Source: UBA2386 sp046306335 (GTDB lineage: Bacteria > Planctomycetota > UBA1135 > UBA2386). Taken from it: a stretch of 64,000 nt of DNA. The notes under the pieces are model-generated. The model worked only from the letters and a program-made list of their open reading frames with translations, had not been told where the DNA came from and did no database searches. Every line of letters begins with the position of its first letter. Within the stretch, counting starts at the first letter, position 1. This document shows positions 35,493 to 43,376 of the stretch, in pieces. Position numbers and translations under genes: made by a program. The stretch is from assembly GCA_046306335.1 (NCBI GenBank), contig JBKDXM010000033.1, positions 1 through 64,000 of the forward strand, given 5' to 3'.

Positions 35493-35584
35493 GGGTGCGG
35501 GTGCTGGGTGTGGGTGCTGGGTGTGCGGGTCGTTGGCGCTGCGGGTGACTGCGTCGGGGTGTGAGCGAGGAGGAACGCGAACGC

Positions 35585-35700
35585 GGCGATGGGCGCGCCG
35601 CGACGGGGCGCAATGGACACGCGGCCAGAGACGGGGCGGGCGCAGCGGCGACGCCAACCGCAGCGGGGCAGGCTGCGAAGGCCTGGGAAGGGATAGGAAG
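35585..35700 (+). repeat. REP-like element, copy A (left of the RAYT gene)
   Basis: Contains GCGGCCAGAGACG, then GGCGCAGCGGCGACGCCAACC, then GAAGGCCTGGGAAGGGAT. The same blocks in the same order occur in reverse complement at 37022-37140, on the other side of the transposase gene. The two copies form long imperfect inverted repeats around the gene. Confidence 0.75.
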
Positions 35701-35791
35701 CGCTGTGGAGCAGGCGGGCAACCAAGATGGAGCGGAGGCGATGGAGTGCTGACGCCGGCGACGGATGGGGTTGGAGAGGGGATGGCTGCAT

Positions 35792-35940
35792 GGCGGCGGG
35801 GCGGCGGGGCGGCGGGGCGGAGCAGGACCGTCGGGTTGGGATCTCGGCCGACCGCAGGCGGCAGGCGACGGGCGGCGAGGCCGCAGGCGACGGGCGGCGG
35901 ACGGCCGGCGGACGGCGGACGGCGGACGGCGGACGGCGAG
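35792..35940. repeat. GC-rich tandem simple repeats
   Basis: Three 8-bp units (GCGGCGGG) lie at 35792-35820. Two direct copies of GCAGGCGACGGGCGGCG start at 35861 and 35883. About five 7-bp GGACGGC units follow at 35893-35940. Noncoding and likely variable between strains. Confidence 0.7.
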
Positions 35941-36070
35941 GCCGGGCAGTGACGCCGTTGCGGCCTCCCATCCGAACGGATCGCGAACATGGCCTTGCTC
36001 TTGCGTCGCTCGGAGTGTATATGTGCGAATTCAAATTGGCGGCAGCGGTTCGGGTTGGTGAGGTGACGCG

Positions 36071-36853
36071 ATGGGAAAGCAGGCAAGGGCGCGCGCGGCG
36101 GATGCAACGACGGGCGCGGGCGCTGGTTCTCGGCCGAAGGGGCGAGCGCGGACGCGGTCACCGGCCGGCCGGCGACCGGTGCAGGGCTCGTTGCCGTTCC
36201 GCCAGCATGGCGGCGCGCGCCCGGGCGCTGGGCGCAAGCCCAACGGCGCTGCGCCGTTGATGGCCCGGACGACGCGGCCCTCGCACGCCGCCTACCACCC
36301 GGCGCTGGTGACCGTGAAGCTGCGGCAGCACCTGCCGCGGCTGCGCAACCGCAAGGAACGCGCGGCGTTGCTCACCCACTTCGCGCGCGGCAAGGACCGC
36401 TTCGGTTTCCGGCTGCTGCATTTCGCCATCCTCAACGACCATCTGCACTTCGTCGTCGAGGCCAAGGACCGCACCGCGCTCAGCCGCGGACTGCAGGGGC
36501 TGCTCATCCGGCTGGCGCGCGGGCTCAACAAGCTCTGGGGCCGCAAGGGGAAGGTCTTCGCCGACCGCTACCACGACCGCGCGCTCAAGAGCCCGCGCGA
36601 GGTGCGCAACGCGCTGGTCTACGTGCTGGGCAACGGCAGGAAGCACGCCGCACAGGGCCGCATGATCGCGGCGTTCGAGGGGCCGGACATGTTCACTTCG
36701 GCGCCGTGGTTCGACGGCTTCGTCGAAGCAATCGAGGTGCGCGGCATCGACGGCATCCCGCTGCCGGTCGCGCGGGCGCGTACGTGGCTGGCGAACGACG
36801 GTTGGCGCAGGCTAGGGAAGATCGGACTGGAGGAGCAGCCGAAGGTCGGGTGA
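36071..36853 (+). CDS. REP-associated tyrosine transposase (RAYT, Y1/HUH family)
   Basis: The 260-residue product has the two essential parts of an IS200-like Y1 transposase: the HUH pair H124/H126 in LNDHLHFVVE and a tyrosine, Y184, in ALVYVLGNGRKH. FADRYHDR precedes it. The N-terminus is long, basic and Arg/Gly-rich and includes QHGGARPGAGRKP (46-58), a DNA-binding motif common in RAYTs of planctomycetes and myxobacteria. RAYTs are usually single-copy genes flanked by short palindromic repeats (REP/BIME). Related repeats occur here on both sides (copy A at 35585, B at 36914, C at 37022). The gene appears intact. It probably nicks and mobilises or maintains these repeats; no full IS ends are visible. 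Confidence 0.9.
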   Translation: MGKQARARAADATTGAGAGSRPKGRARTRSPAGRRPVQGSLPFRQHGGARPGAGRKPNGAAPLMARTTRPSHAAYHPALVTVKLRQHLPRLRNRKERAALLTHFARGKDRFGFRLLHFAILNDHLHFVVEAKDRTALSRGLQGLLIRLARGLNKLWGRKGKVFADRYHDRALKSPREVRNALVYVLGNGRKHAAQGRMIAAFEGPDMFTSAPWFDGFVEAIEVRGIDGIPLPVARARTWLANDGWRRLGKIGLEEQPKVG

Positions 36854-36913
36854 CGAGCGTGGTGCGCAGCTGAGCCGGCCAAGCCGGCCAGAAACACTGC
36901 GGGCGAACTAAGG

Positions 36914-36957
36914 AGGCCAACCCCAGCGCCGCCGCTGCGAAGGCCTGGGAAGAGGGC
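36914..36957 (+). repeat. REP-like element, partial copy B
   Basis: Starts 60 bp after the transposase stop and contains GCCAACCCCAGCGCC and GCTGCGAAGGCCTGGGAAG, matching the second half of copy A in the same orientation. Copy C follows in the opposite orientation, so B and C form a head-to-head pair as in a BIME. Confidence 0.7.
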
Positions 36958-36984
36958 AGCACATCGGGTGCCTGCGTACCCAAA

Positions 36985-37150
36985 CCGCTCCGACTTGGCC
37001 CGCCCCCCGCCGCGTCCCCCGCTCCTCATCCCTCCCAGGCCTTCGGAGCCGCCCCCCGCTGCGGTTGGCGTCGCCGCTGCGCCCACAACGTCTCTGGCCG
37101 CGGGTGCATGCCGCTCCGACTTGGCCCGCCCATCGCCGCCTCCCCCGCAC
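36985..37150 (-). repeat. REP-like element, copy C, with a flanking direct repeat
   Basis: CTCCCAGGCCTTCGGAGCCG, GGTTGGCGTCGCCGCTGCG and CGTCTCTGGCCGCGG (37022-37100) are the reverse complement of copy A's blocks. In addition CCGCTCCGACTTGGCCCGCC occurs twice, starting at 36985 and 37111 (126-bp period). The element is therefore partly duplicated. Confidence 0.75.
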
Positions 37151-37177
37151 CCGTCCCTGCCGCTCCGCCCCCCTCCG

Positions 37178-38002
37178 TCACCCCAGCGCCAGCCCAAACG
37201 CCACCGCCATCGGCACGCCCAACCACAGGCCCGCGCCGAGCCCCCACCACGCGGGGCGCTTGGCCGCGGTCGGCTGCAGCAACAGCAGGCCGAACGGCGC
37301 CACGGCGGCGGCGAGCGCGGCGGGTTTGGGCAGGTCGGCAAGGTGCGTGCCGACGCCGACGAACAGCACGTGCGCGAGCGCGAGGCAGCCGCCGTCCGCC
37401 GGCCCGAGCGCGAAGGGCCGCCGCCACAGCGCGGTGCCGGCGGCAGCACCGACGGCGGCCGCACAGGCACCGCACAGTTGCGCCAGCAACCCGCTGCGCG
37501 CGACCGTCAGCAGCACGGCGTCGGCGCTCAACAGGGCCGACCACACCACCGCCGGCAGCGTCGTCGCCGGCGCGTTCGCCATCGACCTGCGGCCGGCCAG
37601 CGTCGCCAGCACGGCCAGCAAACCGCCGCCGCCGACGTGCAGGAAGACGTCGGCGTTGCTCCAGCGCAGCGCCAGCTTCTGCAGCACGAAGAACACCGCG
37701 CCCGCCGCCAGCAGCGCCGCGACCACCGCGGCGACCCTGCCGCGCAGCACACGGAATCCCTCCAGCGTGGCGAGCACGCCGGCGGCGACGAGCGCCCAGA
37801 CCAGCCACTGCCGGCCATCGGGCTGCGCCCACAGTTCGTGCGGCCACGCCGGCTGCGCCTTCAGCAGCCAGAAGGCGACGAACACGCCGACGGCCAGCGC
37901 GAGGCCGTGCAGGCGGGAGCCCAGCGCGCCGACGAGCAGCAGCGCCGCCGCGATCGGCGGCAGCGTGCCCTTCAGCACGACGATCGGATCGGGCAGTTCC
38001 AC
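37178..38002 (-). CDS. Polytopic membrane protein of unknown function
   Basis: The 274-residue product has about eight hydrophobic helices (for example PIAAALLLVGALGS, LALAVGVFVAFWLLK, WLVWALVAAGVLATL and PFGLLLLQPTAAK) and almost no polar loops. I recognise no transporter or enzyme family. The start is GTG 38002, four bases after the end of the YceI gene in the same direction. It is probably co-transcribed with that gene. YceI proteins are often accompanied by membrane proteins such as cytochrome b561, but no haem-binding His pattern is obvious here. Its 3' end abuts the REP-like repeats. Confidence 0.65.
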   Translation of the reverse strand: MELPDPIVVLKGTLPPIAAALLLVGALGSRLHGLALAVGVFVAFWLLKAQPAWPHELWAQPDGRQWLVWALVAAGVLATLEGFRVLRGRVAAVVAALLAAGAVFFVLQKLALRWSNADVFLHVGGGGLLAVLATLAGRRSMANAPATTLPAVVWSALLSADAVLLTVARSGLLAQLCGACAAAVGAAAGTALWRRPFALGPADGGCLALAHVLFVGVGTHLADLPKPAALAAAVAPFGLLLLQPTAAKRPAWWGLGAGLWLGVPMAVAFGLALG

Positions 38003-38006
38003 CGGC

Positions 38007-38591
38007 TCACTTCGCCGGGACGAGCGCGAGGTCGAAGCGCAGCATCACCTCGTCGCCGAGTGCGCCGCCGTCGACGCCGTAGGTCATGCCGAAGTCGCTG
38101 CGCTTGACCGTGAACTCGCTGCTGTAGCCAACGCGCTTGCCCTTCCTCTCGGAGGCGCCGACCTTCTGCGCGACGATCGTGATCGCCTTGCTCTTGCCGG
38201 CCATCGCCAGCTCGCCGGCGATCTCCAGGTCGTCGCCCTTGGCCTTCACCGACGTGCTGGTGAAGGTGATCTCCGGGTTCTCCTTGGCGTTGAAGAAGTC
38301 GGCGTTCTTCAGGTGGTCGTCGCGGCCCTCGCTGTTGGTGTCGACGCTGTCGACCGGGATCGCGATCTTGACGCTGCCGGCCTCCGGCTTGCTCGGGTCG
38401 AGCGTCACCGTGCCGGCGACGCGGTCGAACGCACCGGTGAACCACGAGGCGCTCATGTGCTTGATGCGGAACGTCACGCTGCTGTGGCCGCCGTCGACGG
38501 CCCAGTCATTGGGGCCGGCAGCGTCCCCCGACGAGGTCGCAGGCAGGCAGACGAGGGCGAGGGCGAAGGGGACGGCGAGCAGGATCTTCAT
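38007..38591 (-). CDS. YceI family periplasmic lipid-binding protein
   Basis: The 194-residue product has a signal peptide (MKILLAVPFALALVCLPATS). The YceI lipocalin-like beta-barrel follows: WAVDGGHSSVTFRIKHM, GAFDRVAGTVTLD, DDHLKNADFFNAKENPEITF, and RSDFGMTYG with the terminal strand LRFDLALVPAK. YceI proteins bind isoprenoid chains such as polyprenyl quinones in the periplasm. Length is normal. A CATACT hexamer lies 7 nt before the ATG (38599-38604). It is followed within 5 bp by a membrane-protein gene. Confidence 0.93.
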   Translation of the reverse strand: MKILLAVPFALALVCLPATSSGDAAGPNDWAVDGGHSSVTFRIKHMSASWFTGAFDRVAGTVTLDPSKPEAGSVKIAIPVDSVDTNSEGRDDHLKNADFFNAKENPEITFTSTSVKAKGDDLEIAGELAMAGKSKAITIVAQKVGASERKGKRVGYSSEFTVKRSDFGMTYGVDGGALGDEVMLRFDLALVPAK

Positions 38592-38598
38592 GGTTCGG

Positions 38599-38604
38599 AG
38601 TATG
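38599..38604 (-). promoter_or_regulatory. Candidate -10 hexamer (CATACT) of the YceI gene
   Basis: CATACT, one base from TATACT, lies 7 nt before the ATG at 38591 on the minus strand, placing the predicted transcription start at the start codon. Confidence 0.4.
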
Positions 38605-38687
38605 GCGACGGTCGGACGAAAACGCGCGCGCGGTCTGGCACGGCGGCCATGCGCGCACGAGGGCGGCGCGGCCACGCGGCCGCGGCG

Positions 38688-41600
38688 TCACGGCAACACG
38701 CCGCAGACCGCGGAAGACTCCCCGTCGGCCTCGTACTCACCCAGCCGGAACACGATCGTCCGGTAGTTGCGGATGTCGAGCACGGCGAGCGACTGGATGG
38801 CGCGCAGGGCCATCAGGTCGCGGCGCACCGCCGGCCCGAGCGCGGCCGCCCGGCGCAACGTCGCGTCGCAGGCTTCGTCCGGCGACGCCCCCGGCGGCAG
38901 CGCCCGCCACGCATCGACGACCGCGCGCGCGCCGCCGAGGTCGGCGTTGTAGGCGGCGCGCAGGGCGCGCAACTCGACTGCGGCGAGCCCGCGCGGATGG
39001 CGCTGGGCCCAGGCGTCGACCGGGTGGCGGACGCAGAGGCCGCGCAGCGCCAGCCAGACCCGCTGCGCCATGCCGTCGCCGACGCCCTGGCGGACGAGTT
39101 GCACCGTCGACTCGGCCAGCCACCGTTCGGCCCGGGCGAGCGTGCGGCAGCGGTCGACGTCGCACAGCCACGCCATCGTCGCCGCCTGCTCGCCCGCTGC
39201 GTCGCCGCACGCCAGCGGCCGCGCCGCCTGCCGCGCGTGCAGCGCCGTCACCTGCGCCCGCGCCGCCGCGGCCAGTTCGCGCAGCTGCGCGGCGTCGCGC
39301 TCCCGCACGTGCAGGAAGCGCAGGTCGCGCTCGCACGGCGGCTCGGCCGCGAACGCCGCGTCCGCCGACCAACCCGCCGGCGCGCCGGCGTACCCGGGGT
39401 CGAGCAGGAGGCGCATGCGGATCGCCTCCAGCAGCCCCGGCGCCTTCATGCGGTGGATCTTGCGCAGCGCCACCGCGATCGGCGCCTCGCCGGCCTCGCG
39501 CCGCTGCATCGCCAGCTCCGGATCGAGCACCTCGCGGACGACCTGCCGCACGCGGCCGACGAGCCAGCCGAGCGACCGCAGCGTGCGCCACGCCAGCAGC
39601 AGCGGCAGCAGCAGCACGCGGCCGCGCGACAGCCGCCGGCGGAAGAAGCGCAGCGGGTTGAAGCTGCGGTCGTGCTTGGGCAGCCGGTGCACGGGCCGCG
39701 TGCCGAAGACCTCGCGCACCATCTTGCGCCGGTCGGCGCGCAGCACGGCCAGCACCTCGTCGCCGAACACCGCCGCGAGGTGGCGGTCGCGCTCGGGGTC
39801 GCCGCCGACGAAGTCGAGCGCCGTGAACTCGGCCGCCGGGTAGGCGACGTCGGCGCGCGGCAGGCGCTCCTTCAGCGTGCGCCCGCCGCGCGGGTCGCGG
39901 CGGCGCGCCAGCCAGTCCGCCATCGCCGCCTTCGCCGCGGGCGAGGCCACGGCGAGCTCGGCGAGCGGGATGCAGTAGCGGTTGTAGCCGGCGATGCGCT
40001 TGGCGGCCTCGACGGCGAGGCTCTCGGTGATGAAGCGGAACCAGAGGAACGGCCCGCGCAGGATCGTGCCGTCGTCGAGCTTGAGGTCGCGCAGGCGCTT
40101 GCGGGCGCGCGCGTCGAGGCCGAGGAACGCCTGCCGCAGGTTCTCCAGCGACTGGCTGGCGAGCAGCTGCTCGGTCGTCTGCACGTCGCTGGCGTGCAGC
40201 GGCGCGCCGTCGAGGTAGTGCAGGTAGAGCAGGATCGCGCGGTTGGCCTCGTGGCGGACCCACTCGGGCACGCCGTCGCCGGCGACCGGCACGCCGGTGC
40301 GCGCGCAGGCGAGCTGCGCCGCCAACTGGCCGCGCGCCGCCGCCGCACCGTCGGGGCCGAACACGCGGCGGGCGAGGAAGTCGAGGTCCTCCGCTTCGTG
40401 CCGGTTCTTCTCGCGCTCCAGCTGCGAGAGGAAGTGCGCCTCGCTGGTCAGCCGGTAGGCCTCGGAGGCCTGCCCGGCGAGGCGCTTGAGCCAATGGCCG
40501 ACCAGCAGCAGCACGAGGCAGACGGCGCCGAGCAGGTACAGCGACCGGCTGAAGGTGGCGATGCCGAGCAGCGAGAACACGCCGCCGAACAGGATCAGGC
40601 GCACCGCCGGCCGCTGCGTCGCCTTGACCAGCGCCGAAGCGAAGCGGTCGAGGATCTGCGGCCCGGTGACGATGCCGTGCAGGTCGGCGAAGAACAGCAT
40701 CCGGTCGTGCCAGCCGTCGAGCTGCGCGGCGAGCCGCCGCGCCGCCGCGACGACGCGCTCCTCCGGCGTCGCCGGCAGTGGATGCACCGCGAGGCGCGCG
40801 ACGAGCGGCAGCCCGCGCACCGGCCACGCCGACAGCACGCGCACGACGCGGTCGAGCGCCTGCACGTCGGCGGACCGCAGCCAGCGACCGAGGTCCTGCG
40901 GCCGCAGCGCCCACAGCGCCGCGATGGCGTCGGCGATCGGCAGGTCGCGGCCGGCGGCGGCGTCGACGCGGCGCGGCCGCGGTCCGGCGACGACGGCCTG
41001 CGTCGCCGCGCGCACGGCGAGGCCGCGGACGGCGACGGCGGCGCGGCGCTCGTCGGCCGGCGCCAGCGCCAGCAGTTCGTGCTCGCGCCGCAGCAGCGCG
41101 AACAGCAGGTCGCGCTCGTCCTCCTGCGGTTCGGTGCGGCCGATGTCGGCGGCCGCGGGTACGAACACGAACTCGCGGTTGAGCAGCGGCGCGAAGCGCG
41201 CGACGAGGCCGTCGAGGCCGCGCACCAGGAACAGGAGCAAGCGCGCCGAACGCACGATCGGCCGCAGCGACTGCACGTAGCGCGCCGCCCAGGTGACGCG
41301 CAGCAGCCGCAGCACGCGCACCGCGACGAGCCCGTCGGCGGCGGCGATCGCCGACGGCGTCGGCAGCAGGAACAGCACCGCCGGGATCGCCGGCACGAGG
41401 TCGGTCAGCGCGTTGCGCGCGAACCACGACCAGCGCGCCGGGTGCAGCACGAGCTCGAAGGCGAAGTCGGCGATGAAGAACAGGCACGCCAGCGCGTCGA
41501 CCCAGTGCAGCGCCGCGAGCCAGCCGTCGGGCAGCTCGACCGTCGCCTCGACGACGAGCGTCGTCAGCACGACGAGCAGCAGCGCGAAGTTCGCCGTCTC

Positions 41601-42233
41601 CAGCGCGGCGACGCCGCGGCGGCCGAGCCGCTGGTCGAGGCGGCGCGCGAGTTCGCGGTCGTCGGCGGCGCGGCGCAAGCGGCGGCCGAGTCGCCGGCAG
41701 GCGAGCGAGCCGGTGCGCGCCGCCAGCTTCTGCAGCGCCGTCGCGGTGCACGCGAGCAGCAGCGGTTGGTGCGCCAGCGGCACGTCGTCGATCGCGGTCG
41801 CCAGCAGCGCGAAGCGTTCGTTGGCCTCCTGGTCGACGGCCGCGTCGACCGGCAGGCGGCCGACCGCGTCGTCGAGCGCCGTCGCGCACGCCGCGGCGAG
41901 CGCGGCCTCGTCGGCGGCGAGCGCCGCGGCGCGCACCTCGGCGAGGTCGCAGACGACGGCGGCGTCGACCGGCCCCTGCTGCAGCCAGCGCAGGCGCGCC
42001 GCGAGCCACTCGCGCCGGCCGGCGGCGAAGTCGTCGGCGGGCAGGCCGAGCGCGTCCCATTGGCGCGCGAGCCAGCGCACCTCGACGGCGAGCAGTTCGG
42101 CGGCGAGCGGTCCAGCGCCCGCGCGCGCGGCGCGCAGCGCGGCGAGGTCCGCGGCGTGCCCGGCGGGCGACGCCGCCGCGCCGTACAGCGCGGCGCGCAA
42201 CTGCTCCAGGCTCGGCAGCGAAGGCGTGGTCAT
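38688..42233 (-). CDS. 1181-residue membrane protein with a voltage-sensor-like segment and no pore
   Basis: The N-terminal 200 residues are helical and Ala/Arg-rich. Residues about 212-330 look like an S1-S4 module of the Ion_trans family. S1 and S2 are hydrophobic (LLLVVLTTLVVEATVEL; VDALACLFFIADFAFELVLH), S3 reads ALTDLVPAIPAVLFLL, and S4 is Arg-bearing (AVRVLRLLRVTWAARYV, 304-320). No S5-S6 or selectivity filter follows. Instead there is a cytoplasmic-type region, two further hydrophobic helices (about 565-605), and a roughly 580-residue C-terminal part without recognised motifs. The reading frame is long and free of stops, so it is certainly a gene. It may be a voltage- or membrane-responsive regulator or part of an envelope machine. 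TAGGAT lies 22 nt before the ATG. Confidence 0.8.
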   Translation of the reverse strand: MTTPSLPSLEQLRAALYGAAASPAGHAADLAALRAARAGAGPLAAELLAVEVRWLARQWDALGLPADDFAAGRREWLAARLRWLQQGPVDAAVVCDLAEVRAAALAADEAALAAACATALDDAVGRLPVDAAVDQEANERFALLATAIDDVPLAHQPLLLACTATALQKLAARTGSLACRRLGRRLRRAADDRELARRLDQRLGRRGVAALETANFALLLVVLTTLVVEATVELPDGWLAALHWVDALACLFFIADFAFELVLHPARWSWFARNALTDLVPAIPAVLFLLPTPSAIAAADGLVAVRVLRLLRVTWAARYVQSLRPIVRSARLLLFLVRGLDGLVARFAPLLNREFVFVPAAADIGRTEPQEDERDLLFALLRREHELLALAPADERRAAVAVRGLAVRAATQAVVAGPRPRRVDAAAGRDLPIADAIAALWALRPQDLGRWLRSADVQALDRVVRVLSAWPVRGLPLVARLAVHPLPATPEERVVAAARRLAAQLDGWHDRMLFFADLHGIVTGPQILDRFASALVKATQRPAVRLILFGGVFSLLGIATFSRSLYLLGAVCLVLLLVGHWLKRLAGQASEAYRLTSEAHFLSQLEREKNRHEAEDLDFLARRVFGPDGAAAARGQLAAQLACARTGVPVAGDGVPEWVRHEANRAILLYLHYLDGAPLHASDVQTTEQLLASQSLENLRQAFLGLDARARKRLRDLKLDDGTILRGPFLWFRFITESLAVEAAKRIAGYNRYCIPLAELAVASPAAKAAMADWLARRRDPRGGRTLKERLPRADVAYPAAEFTALDFVGGDPERDRHLAAVFGDEVLAVLRADRRKMVREVFGTRPVHRLPKHDRSFNPLRFFRRRLSRGRVLLLPLLLAWRTLRSLGWLVGRVRQVVREVLDPELAMQRREAGEAPIAVALRKIHRMKAPGLLEAIRMRLLLDPGYAGAPAGWSADAAFAAEPPCERDLRFLHVRERDAAQLRELAAAARAQVTALHARQAARPLACGDAAGEQAATMAWLCDVDRCRTLARAERWLAESTVQLVRQGVGDGMAQRVWLALRGLCVRHPVDAWAQRHPRGLAAVELRALRAAYNADLGGARAVVDAWRALPPGASPDEACDATLRRAAALGPAVRRDLMALRAIQSLAVLDIRNYRTIVFRLGEYEADGESSAVCGVLP

Positions 42234-42386
42234 CGGCCGCGGTGCGGGCGCGCGATCCTAGGAGTCGGCGTGACGCGGGGCCACGCCGCCGGGCGCGCGC
42301 TGCAGCTCACGGCGGTAGCACGCCATCGCCACTGCCCGGTCGTCGGGCACCGAAGGAACGGCCAGCGCCGCCGCCGGCCGTTCGGC

Positions 42387-43376
42387 TCACCAGGGCCGGC
42401 CGAAGGCGGCGAGCCCGGCGGGTTGTTCGCCGAGGTGCTGCAGCGTGAAGCGGCGGCTGAAGCCCTCGCCGACCGCGTCGATCTCGATGCGGGTCACCAT
42501 GCCGGTCGCTTCGTCGCACAGCAGCCACGCCGAGCGCAGCCGCGCGCGCACGTCGTCGCGCTTGCTCTCGGCCTCGATGCGCAGCTGCGGCCGGCCGTCG
42601 GCGCCGGCCTCGCGGGCGACGACGCGCAGTTCGCAGTCCTCCGGCAGCCGCCGCACGAGCGCGTGCACGTCGAGGTAGCCGAGGTCGATGACGTCGCCGA
42701 AGCGCTGCTGCAGGCGGTCCTTGTCGGCGAACGGCGTCGCCAGCCGGAAGCCGCCGTTGCCACCGAGCGCCCAGACTTCGCCGCCGTCGCAGCCGAGCGT
42801 GAACTCGCCGAACTGCACGCCGCCGAACTCGAGCCGGCCATCGAGGCGGAAGCGGCCGCCCGGGCTGGTGACGAGCCCGAACTCGTGGCGGGCGCGCTCG
42901 CGGCCGGCCGCGCCGCTGCGCACGACCTCGACGTGGAAGCGCTGCGCGACGTCGCGCGCCAGCGCCTGCACCGCCCGCTCGACCGCCGCCGCGGCCGTCG
43001 GCAGCGACGCCGGCAACAGCGCCCAGAAGCCGACCGTCGCCAGCAGCAGCGCGGCGGCCGCGACCGCGAACCAGCGCCGCACGCCGCCGGCGTGCGACCG
43101 GGCGTCGATGCGCGCGAGCACCGCGGCGATGCGGCCCTCGCGCGCCGCCGCGTCCTGCGAGTGCAGCGCGCGCAGCAGGCCGTGCATCGTGCGCTGGTCG
43201 GCGAGCCACTCCTTGGCTTCGGCCGGCGCATCGCCGGGGAGCGGGTCGTCGGCCAGCGTGTCGTCGTAGGCGCGCCAGGCGTCGGGCACGAGCTCGCGCC
43301 CACGCTCGCCGCGCGGGAGGGAATCGCCATCGCGCGGCAGCGCGCCGTCGTCGTCGCGTTCGTCGTGCTGGCTCAT
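42387..43376 (-). CDS. Putative anti-sigma / RseB-LolA-like membrane protein
   Basis: The 329-residue product starts with an acidic cytoplasmic stretch of about 100 residues, has one membrane helix (WFAVAAAALLLATVGFWALL, about 101-120), and then a periplasmic beta-rich domain. Segments RFHVEVVRSG, HEFGLVTSPGGRFRLDG and GCDGGEVWALGGNG resemble the LolA/RseB/DUF2092-type lipoprotein-binding fold. No zinc anti-sigma HxxxCxxC motif is present. Its ATG overlaps the stop of an ECF sigma-factor gene (ATGA, 43373-43376), which strongly suggests it controls that sigma factor. The sensing domain would lie in the periplasm. Confidence 0.75.
   Translation of the reverse strand: MSQHDERDDDGALPRDGDSLPRGERGRELVPDAWRAYDDTLADDPLPGDAPAEAKEWLADQRTMHGLLRALHSQDAAAREGRIAAVLARIDARSHAGGVRRWFAVAAAALLLATVGFWALLPASLPTAAAAVERAVQALARDVAQRFHVEVVRSGAAGRERARHEFGLVTSPGGRFRLDGRLEFGGVQFGEFTLGCDGGEVWALGGNGGFRLATPFADKDRLQQRFGDVIDLGYLDVHALVRRLPEDCELRVVAREAGADGRPQLRIEAESKRDDVRARLRSAWLLCDEATGMVTRIEIDAVGEGFSRRFTLQHLGEQPAGLAAFGRPW

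Larger units (their letters stand above)
35493..36070. other. 578-bp intergenic region with simple repeats, a REP-like copy and an AT-rich patch
   Basis: No gene is supported. From left to right it holds short GGGTGCTGGGTGTG repeats, a copy of the RAYT-flanking element (35585-35700), (GCGGCGGG)n-type repeats (35792-35820), 22-bp and 7-bp GC-rich tandem repeats (35861-35940), and an AT-rich stretch (about 36015-36045, including GTATATGTG). The last stretch is probably the transposase promoter. Confidence 0.6.
36854..37177. other. 324-bp intergenic region occupied by REP-like repeats
   Basis: Between the RAYT stop and the 3' end of the leftward membrane-protein gene there is no credible gene. 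Most of it is copies B and C of the RAYT-associated element plus a direct repeat, described separately. Confidence 0.6.

Noticed and set aside
35792..35940. Possible CRISPR-like array
   Set aside because: Units are 7, 8 and 22 bp with no spacers of regular length, and no cas genes are near. It is simple GC-rich tandem repetition.
36071..36853. Complete IS200/IS605 insertion sequence
   Set aside because: No subterminal hairpin ends or target-site signature were found, there is no TnpB, and the N-terminal GGARPGAGRKP motif fits a RAYT rather than a mobile IS transposase.
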